Positions 36,778 through 50,036 are shown, counted from the first letter of the stretch. The stretch: DNA of 64,000 nucleotides from Datnioides undecimradiatus (GCA_008933995.1 WARS01000015.1:3274173-3338172), one strand, 5' to 3'. Notes: generated by a model from the sequence alone, not told the origin. Program-made: numbers and translations.

Positions 36778-39700
36778 AAGATCTACCCACCCCTGAAGTG
36801 TTTAAGCTAAGCATGTCCGTTCTTGTGAAGACTATTAATGAAAGTGCCTCTGCTTTATTCCCACAAATGAAATGACATTTTACTGCCCACAAACTCCCGT
36901 TCGTAGAAAAAAAAAAAACATACGGAGGATTTAAATAATCATGAAAAACATTTTTCTTCTCTTGTCAATAACAAGAAAAGACAACCTTTCCCAGATTAGC
37001 TGATATCCTAGAAAAGAACAAAGACTCTTACTTGGAAATATCATCGGACACTTAACAGGAACATGAACATTTTCTCTCAAAGCCACGTCAACAGCAGCTC
37101 ATTAGCTACCCAATCAAAGTGTTCAGGAAAAGTCTCTTTACAATCCCTGTTTTATCACTTTTCATGTGCAGGCAAACAACAGAGATGTGGCCCTTTCTTG
37201 TACTTTACAGTATTACATGATTTAATATAAACTGTGTTGTCCTGGCAGGGAGATGTCTCTTGCACATCAGGATGTGAAGACAGAGCAGGAAAAACAAAAA
37301 AGACCCAACTTAAAGCAAAAGCCTTTCTCACTAATGATTGTGGAGAAACAAACACACACTTCAGCCAGTCAGAGTGAATTAATAAAGGGTGGCAGCAATG
37401 CTCAGTTTCTAGCATAGATGACGGCGCTGATGGGATTTGACATTAAATGCACAGGCAGGATTAGCAGAAATGGTTCGGTTTGCGTGTTTGGCGTTAGCGT
37501 TTGCTTTTCTTTACACTTGACATTGGTGCATTGCTGCTACAATGCATCAACCGCGTGCTACGTTGCTGAATGACTGACCCTGAGTCTTATTAGCTGTGCA
37601 AAGTCAGACGAGCAGCTCTCATTTTCTGCTCCGTCTCTTGATGTTTCCACGACGTCGGGGTCAAATAATCAAACGCAGGCTCGTTTAAGTGGTTCAGGGT
37701 CACTGCCGTCAAAGGGCTGGTTCTCAGTTTTCACATCAGATATATATGATACATCTGTAGACCAGCTTCCCTCCAAGTTGTTGACCTTGTCCCAGTGAGT
37801 TATAGCATGACAACTTACATCTAATTTCACGAATTTCTGTTTAATTGTGCGATGCCTCCACAAGATTCCATTTATATGGTGTAATAAATAAAGCTCATTT
37901 CTCACAAATGACTATAAACTCAGAGTAAATTGACTGAAATGTGTCATTAATCACATACAGGTCTACTTTCAGTGCTGGCATCTTGTTTTCATACACAGGA
38001 GCTTAAGCATTTCAATTCAAGCATGTTTTTGCTTGATGTCAAGCAGCTACACGAAACTAGACTACAGGCATGTGATTACATACACGCACCCCTGCAGAGT
38101 CTCTGATGAGTGGCACATGTTAGCGGGCAGCCGTGCGGCTCTCTGCTCGTTGCGCCACAGATGATTTCCCATTGTTTTGGCTGCAGTGAAAGGTTTACCT
38201 GGCCATTTCTCTGCTCACGTGATGTGACCTGTGGGGGTAGACGTCGGCAGCTCTTCATCAGGGTTATCTGCAGCCACTTAGCGCATGACGGACAGCGATG
38301 ATCCTCCGACCTCCTCCCTCTCCTCCCCTCTTACCTCCTGTCAGGCTGAATGGAAGTCACGTCTCACCAGGCCCCGAGGTTAATGTATAGCCTTTTAATT
38401 TGGAAAGGTTAGGGTGGTTAGTCCATTCCTTTTTGTTCGGAAATGCTCTTGGGCATGTGAAATATAGTCAGAAGGAACAGTGCAGTTTATATGTGGTTAA
38501 TGAGTATACTAGTATACGTGTAGGGGCTGAGTGCTGTGCAGTTCCTAGTTTGCTCCATAACCCAGCCAGAGAAGTGAGAGGAGGCATGCTCCTTCCAAAG
38601 TGTTCTTGGGAGAAGAAAGAGAATAAAGCAAATCTGACAAGCTCTCCAACAGCGAATTTGCTCTCCTTAAAAACAATGCCGCTCTTGCCTTCCTCATGGT
38701 CACATTGATTTGTTCTGGGTGACAGTGCAGGCTGCTGTGAAATCACCCCAGCGCCATTGATCTCAAGAAGAGGAGGAGGAGAGGGAATGAGAGCCTGGCG
38801 ACAGTGAGCAACATGGGAAAATCCTCAGTGTGCCCTCCTCAACCTTAACCAGTAATAAAATGAAGGCCTTGGTTACTATCAGATCAGCCCCCGCTGCACT
38901 TCTTCAGCCACTGTATCGCCGTCTAGTCGGTGCTTTGATTTGTTTTGGAGGCCCGTACATGCTGTTTGATTTGCTATTGTGCCTCACCATGTTTCACATT
39001 ATCAGCTGAACTCTTTATTGCCACTGTTTTCCATGCCAGAAGCAAGGCTGTTTTTTATCTCATGCAGGCCTCTGATTAATCTCTCCCTCCATGCTGGTGT
39101 ACTTTAATCTTGAATGGGAGATATCTGATTCTCCTCGGCTATTGAGGAAGATCAAACTTTAATGGAACAAGGAACTGCACATCATCCTAATCTCCATCTC
39201 CCTGCATTTTGGTTGACTGCTCTCCCTCGGGCTTTGTAGCTTTCTGCAGAAGCAGGAAATACATCAGACAGATAAGGTGTTTTCTCCTCATGCTTTGGTA
39301 ATTTATTCCCTGTTGACAATGGCCACCACTTTACATCTCTGCAGTTTGATTACCTAGTCGAAGGAACACCGGATAAAAGCAGGGGGAATTGATTGACACT
39401 TACAAATGGCCGTCCTGTGTGACCTGAACGTGTCTAACTTTTCCAGAAGCTTTAATTGGGGTTTCTTCACAGTTGAATCATTCCACAGGAAAACGTGCTT
39501 CCCCTGTCTCTATTTATTGACATCGCAGAGAAGTGACCTACGTCATCTATCTATAATAGCCTGAGGAGAGATACGTCAGCCGCATGGATGTATTGAGGTT
39601 CAATGTGTTTGATTATACTACAGCCAATCCAGGAATTAGCTATTGACCGCTATTTTCTCCCTCCATATCACTGAATAACAGTGCACATTATGCTGACCAG

Positions 39701-39829
39701 CATCCGGACTGTTGCCGGCTAGATGCATATTGTTGCAAATGGATAACACTTATGGGGTGTCGCACCTCCCACAGACGGTTTGTGTCTGTGACAAAAAGAG
39801 GCTATTACCCAATTCTAAGGCGGCTGCTG

Positions 39830-40090
39830 TAAGGTAATGAAATTTCCACTGACTGGAGAAAACAATGTTGTCTGGTCTGGATTGTAATTGCAGAGCCCAC
39901 CTCACTATTTTCCCCGAGTTCAGCGTGAATGCAACACGATTTAATAAAACTCTGGAGATTTTTATCATTTATTGCCAGGCCTGGCAGCCGCATCAGGGAG
40001 ACTTAGCTGAAGCTTGCACAGATAAAACTCATTCAATTTACTTGTTGAATTTTAACCAAGCCGGAGACCATTTACATGGAGCCGGCATGT
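39830..40090. promoter_or_regulatory. Candidate conserved element with SOX-type inverted site
   Basis: Unique balanced sequence with 'aacaatgttgtc' at 39861-39872 (two inverted ACAAT/ATTGT-like SOX cores), 'gattgtaattgc' and several AT-rich homeodomain cores, and no coding signal. Its regulatory role is inferred from motif content only. Confidence 0.28.
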
Positions 40091-40347
40091 GACCCATAGG
40101 GAGAACGTTTATGTGTTTGTGTAGGGCCAGTGCAGGTCGGCTATATTGTGAATATAAAGCCACCGTTTCCTTAATCTAAAAGAAGGAGTAGCCTGGAATT
40201 TCCGTCATTTTCTCCAACGTTATTATTTGTGTCCAGAAAGGGTTTGAAAATCTGTGGGATATTAGGCCCCGAGGCCAAAGAGCTTCTGTGTGTCTGCCTC
40301 CACTCACATACAAAAACATAGAAACATTGACATGAGGACATGTATGG

Positions 40348-40420
40348 ACACACACACACACACACGCACTCTCTCTCACACTTTCTCTCTCACACACACA
40401 TATGCACACACACACACACT
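40348..40420. repeat. Compound (CA)n-(CT)n microsatellite
   Basis: A CA run, then 'ctctctctcacactttctctct', then two further CA runs separated by 'tatg'. It creates low-complexity open frames on both strands. Confidence 0.9.
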
Positions 40421-40577
40421 CTCCTAGCCCTGTTTTATTACCTCCTGCCTGCTGCTGGAATTGCTTTCCTCCCTCGAGTGAGCCAGGCAAAGCCGGCTTT
40501 ATTGTGTTAACCTATTTGTGTGTCAAGAGCGATTGCAGCGTTCTTTATCTCTGTTTGTATTCGGACGGGGAGACGGC

Positions 40578-40660
40578 AGAGAGAGAGAGAGAGAGAGAGA
40601 GCGAGGAAGAGGGAGAGAGAGTGGCGGAGGAAAAGGAGGGAGAAGGAGGAGGAGGAGGGG
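40578..40660. repeat. (GA)n microsatellite and purine-rich tract
   Basis: A perfect GA run of about 24 bases (40578-40601), then an imperfect purine-only tract rich in GGA and AGG to about 40660. Purine mirror symmetry makes it triplex-prone. It underlies the false RERERE open frame. Confidence 0.88.
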
Positions 40661-40737
40661 TTTGCACAGGAGCCAGGCAAGCCACCGGAGTTAGACGGAT
40701 GGCCGGTCACCTCGCTCTACTCTGGAGGATAATGACT

Positions 40738-40754
40738 GGTTGCTTAGCAATAAC
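40738..40754. promoter_or_regulatory. RFX-like X-box
   Basis: GGTTGCTTAGCAATAAC contains GTTGCT-TA-GCAAT, a two-half-site X-box-like sequence. With the others in the window this adds to an apparent enrichment of RFX sites, which should be tested statistically. Confidence 0.35.
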
Positions 40755-40922
40755 CCACCCCCACCCACATCCAGACTTGCATCCAGAGTAATCACTTTTT
40801 TCCTCTAAAAGATTTCATATATAATTATAAGCCTAGTGGCGGCCTTTGAAATCTGCCTAATGGGTCTTTTCATTTATTTAGCAGAGTGGGTTGAGGGTGC
40901 GAGCTGGAACTGGAGATTTTGG

Positions 40923-40925
<3 letters not shown>

Positions 40926-40958
<33 letters not shown>

Positions 40959-41006
40959 GAACTACTGATTATTGTAGGTTGCAGAATTGTGTGTGTGTGT
41001 GTGTGC
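40926..41006. repeat. Two (TG)n microsatellites 33 bp apart
   Basis: TG runs at 40926-40955 and about 40988-41005. Confidence 0.9.
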
Positions 41007-41112
41007 TTGTCAGCGTGTGTTTATATCTGCTTTGTGTTGAGCAGTTGGTGGAGTTTGACCAGGATTACCACCAGGCCAAAGATATATTTCCTGCTAGATA
41101 GCTGCTGCTGTA

Positions 41113-41125
41113 CAACCTTTGACCT
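41113..41125 (-). promoter_or_regulatory. DR1 nuclear-receptor element
   Basis: The minus strand reads AGGTCAAAGGTTG: two half sites with a one-base spacer. Candidate RXR/HNF4/COUP-TF site in presumed intron. Confidence 0.3.
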
Positions 41126-42579
41126 CTGTAATGCTGCAGTGGCAATGTTGCCTTCAAATACGTGCATCTGCACGAGCACACACATTCACATATTCACATT
41201 TTTTTGATGAGCGACCAGAGGCTATGAGTGCTTCTTCTTGTGAGCTCTTAGTTTTATTAACATTTTTATTGAGTTGAGCAAATTGCTGACCTTTTGTGGC
41301 ATAATGAATAGCCCGGCCTGCTTAGGAAAAATGAGAGTTTTGGCAGAAGTGACTGGCGTCTATCCAAGCTGTTTAACACATGATTTGCAGTGTGTTTATT
41401 CAGCAGGTGACAACATTTAATACTGCTGAGTGTTTTCCAACGTTTCATTTCTTTTTCAACTGTCTTTTCTTGCTGCTCCTCAGTCAAGACGTTAATCTAC
41501 TGTATACGCCGTCTTTACCGTGCACCGTTCTGCAGCGGGTCTCTATAATTTTAGGTAACTGTGTTTTTAAGTGGCAGGATAAAGGTATAATATCTGAACA
41601 TGACCCCAATTTAAAGTGCCTTTCATCACCGGCAGCCACTAATGTTGGCACAAAGTCCAGAGTGGTTTTAATGCTCAGCCAATTATCCTCTCTGCTTTTG
41701 AAAATAGATTTTTTCCTCCCCTCTTTTTATGAAGAAGCAGAGAAAATTAATTTGAAATTCCCTGTGAAGTTCATATTAAACTTTTACTTGTTTATGGTGA
41801 TTAAAAAAAAAAGTCACGTCTGCTCAAACAGACCTTGTGGATCAAATGAAATGTTTCGACTTATGCCAGTGTAGCCAGTTGGTGTTGCATTAGACTGTTC
41901 ATTTATGGAAAGACAAATTATATTTTACAAAAAAATCTTTTTTTTTTTTGTTATTGGAGCTTCTTCAAATAATGTCAGCCGTGTCTGATAGTTACCCATC
42001 TGTGCTTTCTCTCCATATCCTGCTCGCTGCCATCTTTCCATATCCAGGCTCATGCACCGTTGCTATAACTGACAGCTATGCACGTCCTGGGAACTTCATA
42101 CACATAAACTAAACATACAGCACGATCTCCCCCCCCGCCCATATTCGTGGCATGCTTCCGTGGCTGCGTCTATAGGAACAGCTGTCCAGCTGTCACCGCA
42201 GCCAGCCAGTCAGCCGCTCTCCAAGGCAACATCTGTAGAGACTGAACGCACAAGGGCAGCCTGCCGTTCTCTGCTCGTCCCCAAAGACCATGGAAGTGTG
42301 TCAGGCCTTTTGGCGGCACATTACCACTGACCGCATCAACCGTATCACTGGGTTTTGATTGAACGTTATCTGCTCCTGTGCCACTTAAATAAGCTCTGCG
42401 AGGCGTCACGCTAGTTTTTTGTTTTGTTTTTTTTTTTTGTCACCAACTTACAACGATCTGTTACTGAAGCGATTCATATTATCACAACAGTTTTGAAAAA
42501 CAAAACCTGTGACTGTACAGCCGAAAAAACAACACACCACATTATCGTCTCCATTAATAGTCATCTGCCTCTGCATGAA

Positions 42580-42620
42580 TGTGTGTGTGTGTGTGTGTGT
42601 GTATGTGTGTGTGTGTGTGT
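42580..42620. repeat. (TG)n microsatellite
   Basis: A TG run of 41 bases with one TATG interruption at the middle. Confidence 0.9.
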
Positions 42621-45142
42621 ATAAACAAAATCCCAGCGAGCAAGGTGCAATGGCCTGGAACTGACGAGAACCCACTGGGAGAGTCTCTCCTTGATGTAGC
42701 CCCCCCCATATTTCTTTTCCTCCTGGCAGTGGAGTGACGGTGAGGTGGGCAGCAGCGGTGGGGGCCACAGAGCCATGTGAGTGGGGAGATGAACAGAGCT
42801 GCGGTCCCCTCTGTCAGCCACAAACTAGGATCAGGGGGATCGCATGGGACTCTCTCCGAGGATGAGCAAAGGGAAGAAGGGAGAGAAAGCAGCTGTTCAC
42901 TGTTTTTCTCTTTACTTCTTCACCAGCTCACTTGTGTTTTGGTTTTGGTTTTTTTTACCCTCTCTGTCGTCTTCTCTGAGGCTGTCATTAGCTTCTGTCA
43001 TGCTCTTTTGGGCTTGTCTTTAAAGGAGGAAACGCTTTGAGTGCTCCTCCAGACATGGATGAGATGGAAATTTGCTCTTTAAAAGTGTCATAATCATTCC
43101 TGTGCCTCTCCTTGTTGTTTTTAGGAACTTTTAAAGGACTTGATTTCTTCATCAGTCCTCTTGGTAAAAGGGGGCCTCTCTGGCATACTGTGCCTCTCCC
43201 CACAGACAGCTGCAGACTCATGCAGGCTCTGGGCGAAGTTTGATGGATCCTGTTTACTGGAGCTGAGAGAATGCCTGGGTATCTCAAATTAAGTGTCACT
43301 TAAAGCTTGTCTTTTAGTCAGCTTTCCATTTTGTTCCCCCATCTCTAGTGACAGCACTGTGCTGCCAATTGTAACAGGGATTGAGAGGAAGACATTTGGT
43401 GATTACACATTCTGTCATGATTGAGGGGTGAAGCCAGCAACTCGAGGCAAAAACCAAATTCCATATGGCTGCAGTGAAATCTCTCCACCCATACTGAGTT
43501 ACACTCAAACAGCCCCTGTCCTGATGACAGGGAAATCGCCTGCTCATGACTTATCGTTTTATCATTCAAATTTACCCCATTGATGCGTGCTCCCGTGATT
43601 GACAGCTGGGCCTGAAAGCCACAGCTATCTCAATTGAGCTGCGGCAGCCAGTTGGTAACCGTGACAATGGTCTCTCCTCTTTGCCTTGTTTTCACACTTT
43701 TTCTGCTGTCACAGAAACCTCACTGATTGCTTCTCTGCCAAGACAGCATCCTATTAATCTTTTAAATAAGGGCCGCAGCCCAGCAGTATTGTTTGCAGAA
43801 AACCGAGAGGACCTTGTGAGACCACACTGAAAGGGAAAAAGGGGGCAACTGGGGCTGAATCCGTCTCATTGTGGCAGGAAAGCCGAGCCTCCTTAAAACC
43901 AACAATATTAGAAATCTAATAGCTGCTCTGGAGATAGATGGTGCTGAGGTCTGAATATAGCCAGCGCTCTCTGGCCCTGCCTGATAACTCTGTGGGCTCT
44001 CTTGTCTTCTGCCGCTCTCAGCTTTGCTCTCCAGGTGCATTCTGGGCTTTCATCTGCATCGTGGCACTCTGAATAAAAGCCTCTGTGTTTATGGCTATTT
44101 TCTTTTTCTATGCACTTATTGATCCCTTTCAGCATGGTCGAAATAGACTTTTTTTTTTCTTCAATCCCGGGCTCAAACCGCATAACGGCGGCATATTCTG
44201 AAATGGCAAACCATTGATGTATTGTGATGTGACCTAGGGACGGAAGAATAGCAGCTCAACCTTTTGTCCCTCTGTACTTAGCTGACAATTTGTTTGAGGG
44301 AGACACAAACATGAATGAAATAACGGTGTCCTTGCGCAGGCGTATGTTTCTTACAGTCCAGAAATACCTATCTCGCCGCTACTTTCAAAAGGCTTTTCTG
44401 CACTCTGATTTCATGGACTCGGCTTTTGTGTTTAATTAGGTGTGATTTGTGAACATTTCCCAAGTGGTAGGAAGTCTTTTTTGAGTCTCTGTACTTTCTT
44501 GTCAAGTGGTTGTTAACGGAGAATTGCTGCAATCCTCCTGACACCTTCTGCTTTGTAATGAGTGCCTTCCTATGCAAAATGGCCTCATAAACCAAACCTT
44601 TCAAGTATGAGGAACATGTGGCGGCATTATTTGGCGTCCCAGTAGTTGGGGAAGTTATAAAGATACTGAAGTTATAGGATCATTACATTCTTTCATTGTT
44701 TCTTTGTCTCGTCTCTGGCCATGGAAACCCAGTGAGGCAGGGCAACCTAGATGACTAATTGACTCCCAGGTCAGAGCCACATGATAGCAAGACTGCTGGT
44801 CAATGGAAATTGATATACTTTCCCCTACTGGGAGCTACGACTGCTTTGTGATCATCTCTGTGATCACGCACCCGTGCATGCACACATGCATGAGCATAGT
44901 TGTTCTTTCTCTGCGGCTCACAGTTGCTCCTCCACTTTGAAAACACAGTAAATCATCCTGTTAATAATCACTTCAGAACAATGTAACACCACTATTTTTA
45001 AAGGCTTTAGTTTGGCACCCACCTGTAATCTCACATGGCGACGCTCCTGCTGCCGCAAGAACCTTTAGAGTTTAAAAAATAAGGCATCGTTTAAGTAAAG
45101 CATTTATTTTTTGATCATGTGCTCGACTAAGTAGAACAAATT

Positions 45143-45144
<2 letters not shown>

Positions 45145-45173
<29 letters not shown>
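45145..45173. repeat. (TG)n microsatellite
   Basis: A perfect TG run of 28-29 bases. It makes the 'HTHTHTH' run of a minus-strand open frame. Confidence 0.9.
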
Positions 45174-45178
<5 letters not shown>

Positions 45179-45499
45179 TTGACACCAGTTTTCAGTGTTT
45201 TCTGAAGAAAACCCCTCAGGGCTCTGCGACTGTTTTGCAGCAGTAAAGGTTTCCTCTGCTCTCTGTTTGTATCGCCTAACTGCACTGCTTCTTATCAACA
45301 GTGAAGTTCTCTGCGCCTTACGTGCAGCTTTTTGAGCACAAAGATGAGCGAGCGTCTGTAACGGTCGGCTCTTGAAATGTGCGTTAAACCGCAAGTCTGT
45401 GTTTCCTCTGAGTATGCAGACATGAGCATGCAAGGATGTCTTTTTTCTTCTTGTTTGCAGGTTAAACACAAACACTGCTGTCCCAGATTTACACACACA

Positions 45500-45830
45500 C
45501 AAGCCCCCTCCACCTGAGTCTGATCCCGGCAACCAGCCCGAGCGCCTCGCATGCAGCCACGAGCCTCCTCCCCTCCGCCCCGTCACCCAAAAGAGATTCT
45601 CTCAGTTCCTCCAGTTTCAAAGCGCTCGAATAGCTCGGCTGTGTCGAAGCCTGCCCCTCCTCCCTGACCCCACCTCCTGGAGACGGCACTCTTGACCTGC
45701 TGCCCCATTGTTTCCAGCAGGGATGGATGAGGAGCCGCCTCTGCCGGCGCGATCCTTCACTCAATAGCTGCTCCATCTGTTGACTGCGTGACTCTGGGTT
45801 ACAAGCGGGGATTTTGCTCCGTCTGTGCAG
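45500..45830. promoter_or_regulatory. GC/CpG-rich patch, possible alternative promoter or element
   Basis: Clearly richer in C+G and CpG than the surroundings ('gcgctcgaatagctcggctg', 'ccgcctctgccggcgcgatc'). Open frames run through it on the minus strand because of the composition. No TATA box, paired splice site or recognisable peptide supports an exon in either direction. It could be an intronic CpG island, an alternative start site or a conserved element. Confidence 0.3.
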
Positions 45831-46078
45831 GGTGTGAAAGGAGCCATCTCAGGGGGCTTCCTGAATAGGGTTTTAAAACTGCGGTAGCAGGGTGTTGTGA
45901 TGCCCCGCACACCCCCACTCCATCCACCCGTCATCAGCCCAACACAGCCGGCTGGGTGTGTGCAGGATGAGAGGCCTTCATTGTGCCTGTTCACAGGCCC
46001 CTAGGCAACAGGGTCACCTTGTCCCCAAACAAATGCTGCCCTCAGTGGGATTGTTGGCACTGCATGTCTGTGTTTCAG

Positions 46079-46105
46079 TGTGTGTGTGTGTGTGTGTGTG
46101 TGTGT
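46079..46105. repeat. (TG)n microsatellite
   Basis: A perfect TG run of 27 bases. Confidence 0.9.
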
Positions 46106-49100
46106 TAAGGGGGAGTGGGTGTTTGAGTATAAGAATGCATCATCAGGAAGAGGGCAGAGGCCTTGGCTGTGAGGACATTTATCTAACATCTCTGCCTTTC
46201 ACATCAAGGCCTATTCAGTGCAACCCGTCTGCATCAGGCTTTCAAAGGACGCCACAGATAGAGAAACACTCTGGGCTGCTTTACAGGTCAAACTGCTCTC
46301 ACTGAGCATTTAGTCCAACAAAGCAGCTGATGCCATTTTCTGTTTTTCTTGTATATTTAGCTTGGGACGGAAAAACATCATCTGTGTTTTGTCTCTTGTG
46401 AATTTGAGTTCCCTTTGCTGGACTCGTGGAAGAACGCTGCTTGGGGTTTTAAGCTTGTTCTGTTCTGGTTTGTTGTCTTTAGCGGAGTTTAAAAAAACCA
46501 AATCTGCGACTGTTTTGACTGCTGGTTCACCTTCGGTAATTAATGTTGAAATTGCAGTCTGCCAGACGTTTGTGCGAAGGTCCTCTGTCTATCTGCGTGG
46601 GAGTTGTTATCTGGCAGTTTCTCTTGAAACTGTGTGAAACTAAGCACGATCCTGTCCTCTAGGATCCTTTTCCTTTCTCCTGAATGAAATTCCCATCAAG
46701 TAAAAGAAAAAAAAACCTGTGTTTGGAATGATTTAGTCATTTATTGCAAGACAGATCAAAATAGTTGTACATATTTATCATGTCTAGGCTGAGCTTTTTT
46801 CTCTCTCCCATGCCTCAGATTGCTTCAGACAGCGTAAATATGTCAGCTGCTTCTTTGAATTTCTATTTAATGGGGGGTCTGCCTGGTTTGTCTCTTCTTG
46901 CCAGGAGCTTAGTCCTAAAGAGGCCCAGCCGAGCACCCTCATCGGCCGTGTTTCCTGTTCTTTTCCTTTATCACACAGCCACAGCTGAAGCAGTGGGGCC
47001 CAAACCCCTCAGCTGTCACAGGATGTCCCCAACTCACCTTTACCTCAGTTAAGATGATTAAAGTAGCAGGATTCGCTCTCCTCTTGTCTCTTGCACAAGT
47101 GTTTCACCTCCACCTCGCTCCTCAGGCTGAGAAAAGACATCATGAGCATCAGACAGAGGAGCAGGCGACTGGTTCAGGCATGGAGCCCCCTCACCAGACG
47201 AGACAGAGTTAAAGGAGGAGGGGGTTGTTGAGTGAAATGAGTGGAGGTAGAAAACTGCAGTGACAGCAGAATGAATAAATTGAAAAACTCTCTCATTGTA
47301 AATTGTCTATCGCTCGTGACAAACGATCTGATAGGCGAGCGGCCCGGGTTTCCGACGCATCCGTCCCAATAGAGCTGTGAATAACTGGTCTATCTCCACA
47401 CTGCTTAGCACTGGCCCCGCACTTAATAATTCATACAGTGTGAAATATTTTCCCCGGTACAGATATGCCAAAGAGCTGCCGCCAGCAGGCGGGGGCGGCG
47501 AGGGGGGTGTCCCTGCGGTGCTAATTTGGGGGATGGTGACGTGCATAGATTTCTAAGGGGGTTCTAGTTTAGAGGAGAAGCCTCAGACACATTTGCTCTC
47601 CTGTACGCTCTGTCTGTTATTGGAAGGAGCTGAACTGGAGCCACAGAGAGTGAGAGTGAAAGAGTGCAGTTGACATTTAACTCATGGCTGATCTGCCTGG
47701 AACCGGGACCAGAGGAAGGAAATACATTTCCATTTAAGCTGACTGAACACAGTTATTAGTGACTGTGGGGACAAAGGGAGGCTGTAAACCTGCTAAGTAG
47801 TTTTTGCTGTTTCCCCCGGTGAGTGTTGTGGTCGCAGTTGACATCAGTGGCAGCAGGTGTCTGTGGACACCTGGTTTATGTCTCCGGTTTCCATCAGGTG
47901 ACTCCTTCTGCCTCAGACTCCTGCAGGAGCTCAGCAGCCAAAAGCAGCTCTCATGGTCCCTGACCTTATTGTCCCCTTCATTCACATTGCTGAGCTCACG
48001 CCGCCTTGTTCTCCACGGCAATGAACCCAAAGCTATAATGGCCTCGCTCGCATGAGCGTGCACGTGTGCAGATGTGTGATAGTGGCGTGCCGTGTGTGTC
48101 ATTTTTGTGCAACGACGCTGTGTGGTTTTGTGTGGCTCGTTCCGCAGCGCAGTCCTGTACAAACTGGGTTTTTATGGTTCGCATTCAGGCCCTGATACCA
48201 ATTATGCAAACTATTAAAAATTTAAGGAGGACAGTCTTTTATAATTTAATCCTAAAGTAATAGATTCTATTAAAAATGCATGAGAGGAGCTTTATAGATG
48301 GAGCTAGAATTAGTGTCTATCAAAGAGTCCAGTCAAGGATGCAGAGGGAATGGGCGGCAGGAGTGGTGGTATTGCCTCATTATTCAAATAGGATATGATT
48401 ACCATAGAGCAGGAGTCCCTCAGAGCTGAGGGAGAGCTCGCCGGCCACTGTGATCACAAACAGGAGGAGTCTGCTTGGGCTCCTCAGAGGGAGCTCTCCC
48501 TCTTTCTGGTGAAATGAAACTGATTTCCTGTTTTAACTTTCGCAAATGGGATTCAAAGCGACGTGTGATTTGTTGTGGTTTAAAGGGTTTCTGTCGTTGA
48601 AATAGTCTCCGTCTTCTTGGGTTTCTCCTCCCTGGTGCTTCGCTCGAGATTGTTTAGTCTTGTCCTCGCTGAAAGCATGTAGAAGGTGTTCAAGCATGAA
48701 AACAGGAAGCCTGCAGTGTTGTAACTTAATGGCTCATGCAGCAAGCGAGCAGTAGACCTTTTACTGGCCTCGGTACTCCTTGGTTTACCCCACAGAGCTT
48801 CCTGGACAGGTGGGGAGCAGAGTGAAGACTTTCTGCAGTGTATGTGCTGTTCCTAACAAAGAAGCCACATTTGCACTGTTTTACCTTTAAACCCTTCTGT
48901 CATTTTGCACTCCACTTTATCCCGCTCTGGCAGGGGAGCGAGCTAAACAGTTTTTTATGCACCGCAGGTTTAATGGGGAACAGATAGCAGTTGAATTTCA
49001 TTCTGTTGTCATTGTGACTTGCCTCAATAATTACAGGTAGAGAACTGTGGTGATTCAGATACCAAACCCTCTGAAAAGGCTCTGTGCTTATTAATGTGCT

Positions 49101-49516
49101 GCAAGAAGTGGATTGAAAAAGCCAATAAAAATTGGAACCCTCATGAAGCTTATATGGATTTTAAGTTCTGCCTCTGAGGTAAATTCCTTGGCTTTTTGAT
49201 GTAATGGCTGCCTGTTTATGGAATAAATCCAATGGGCTTAATCGATCATCTCCGTGGAAAGGTCAAGAGGAGAAGCTCTGGTGTTTGAAGTGCTTATCCC
49301 ATGGAGGAGTGCCAGAAATGTGACACCTCCTTATGAGTGGGCGGCGGCGGGCAGATTAGTGACGGACAGGGTGGCCCAGGGGGATGATTTAGGGAGATTC
49401 AGCTCTAAATACGCTGTGTGTATCAGAGAGAGAGGGAAATTATAAGCTGCCTTCCCCCAATCCCTATTTTCAACAGAAAAGCATATTAGTAGATTAAAAA
49501 GAAATTTTCCAAAAAG

Positions 49517-49540
49517 AGAAAGAGAGAGAGAGAGAGGGAG
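49517..49540. repeat. (GA)n short microsatellite
   Basis: An imperfect AGAGAG run within a purine-rich stretch. Confidence 0.8.
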
Positions 49541-50008
49541 AAAAGAAAACAAGGGGGTCACAGCTGCTGGTGAAAGGTGAACAAAAGTTTATTGGTTTTA
49601 ACCTCCTGTCCACGCTTTCTGTTTAATGTTGCTTGAAGTTACCGGTTGGTTTCATCCCTCTGCAGTCTAATCTAATCTGGAGTGGGTGGCTGTGGGCAGC
49701 ATCTGTGCTCCGAGTTGAAATAGGGCTTTCTCTCTGCCTAATCCTCTATCCAGGGATCACTCAGTAGGGTGAAGACAATTACCAGCCCGCTTTCTCATGC
49801 TAATGGAATCTCTAACTAGATCTTACAGAAAGAGGAAAAAATAGATGGAGGAAGAAGAGAAGCAGGGACAATGGCGCAGAAAGATGACCCAACTAAAATG
49901 GGTTTTTAGATTACCATTTAATTATTGATAGAGACCCAGTTGTAAGGCCTAAGGTCAGGATTTGGAGAGCATTTTCTGGGAGAGGAGACAGATTATCAAG
50001 TTATTTTG

Positions 50009-50036
50009 GTGTGTGTGTGTGTGTGTGTGTGTGTGC
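50009..50036. repeat. (TG)n microsatellite
   Basis: A perfect TG run of about 26 bases, then 'cgttggggg'. Confidence 0.9.

Noticed and set aside
40402-40791. RERERE-rich plus-strand frame
   Set aside because: Produced by the GA microsatellite.
41380-41874. 164-codon plus-strand open frame
   Set aside because: Cys/Phe/Leu-rich, no family resemblance, no splice acceptor or Kozak start; AT-rich chance frame.
45104-45586. 160-codon minus-strand open frame
   Set aside because: Part is a (TG)n shadow and part a GC-composition effect; no recognisable domain.
47478-47500. Possible CTCF site ('ccgccagcaggcgggggc')
   Set aside because: Two mismatches in the core; too weak to list.
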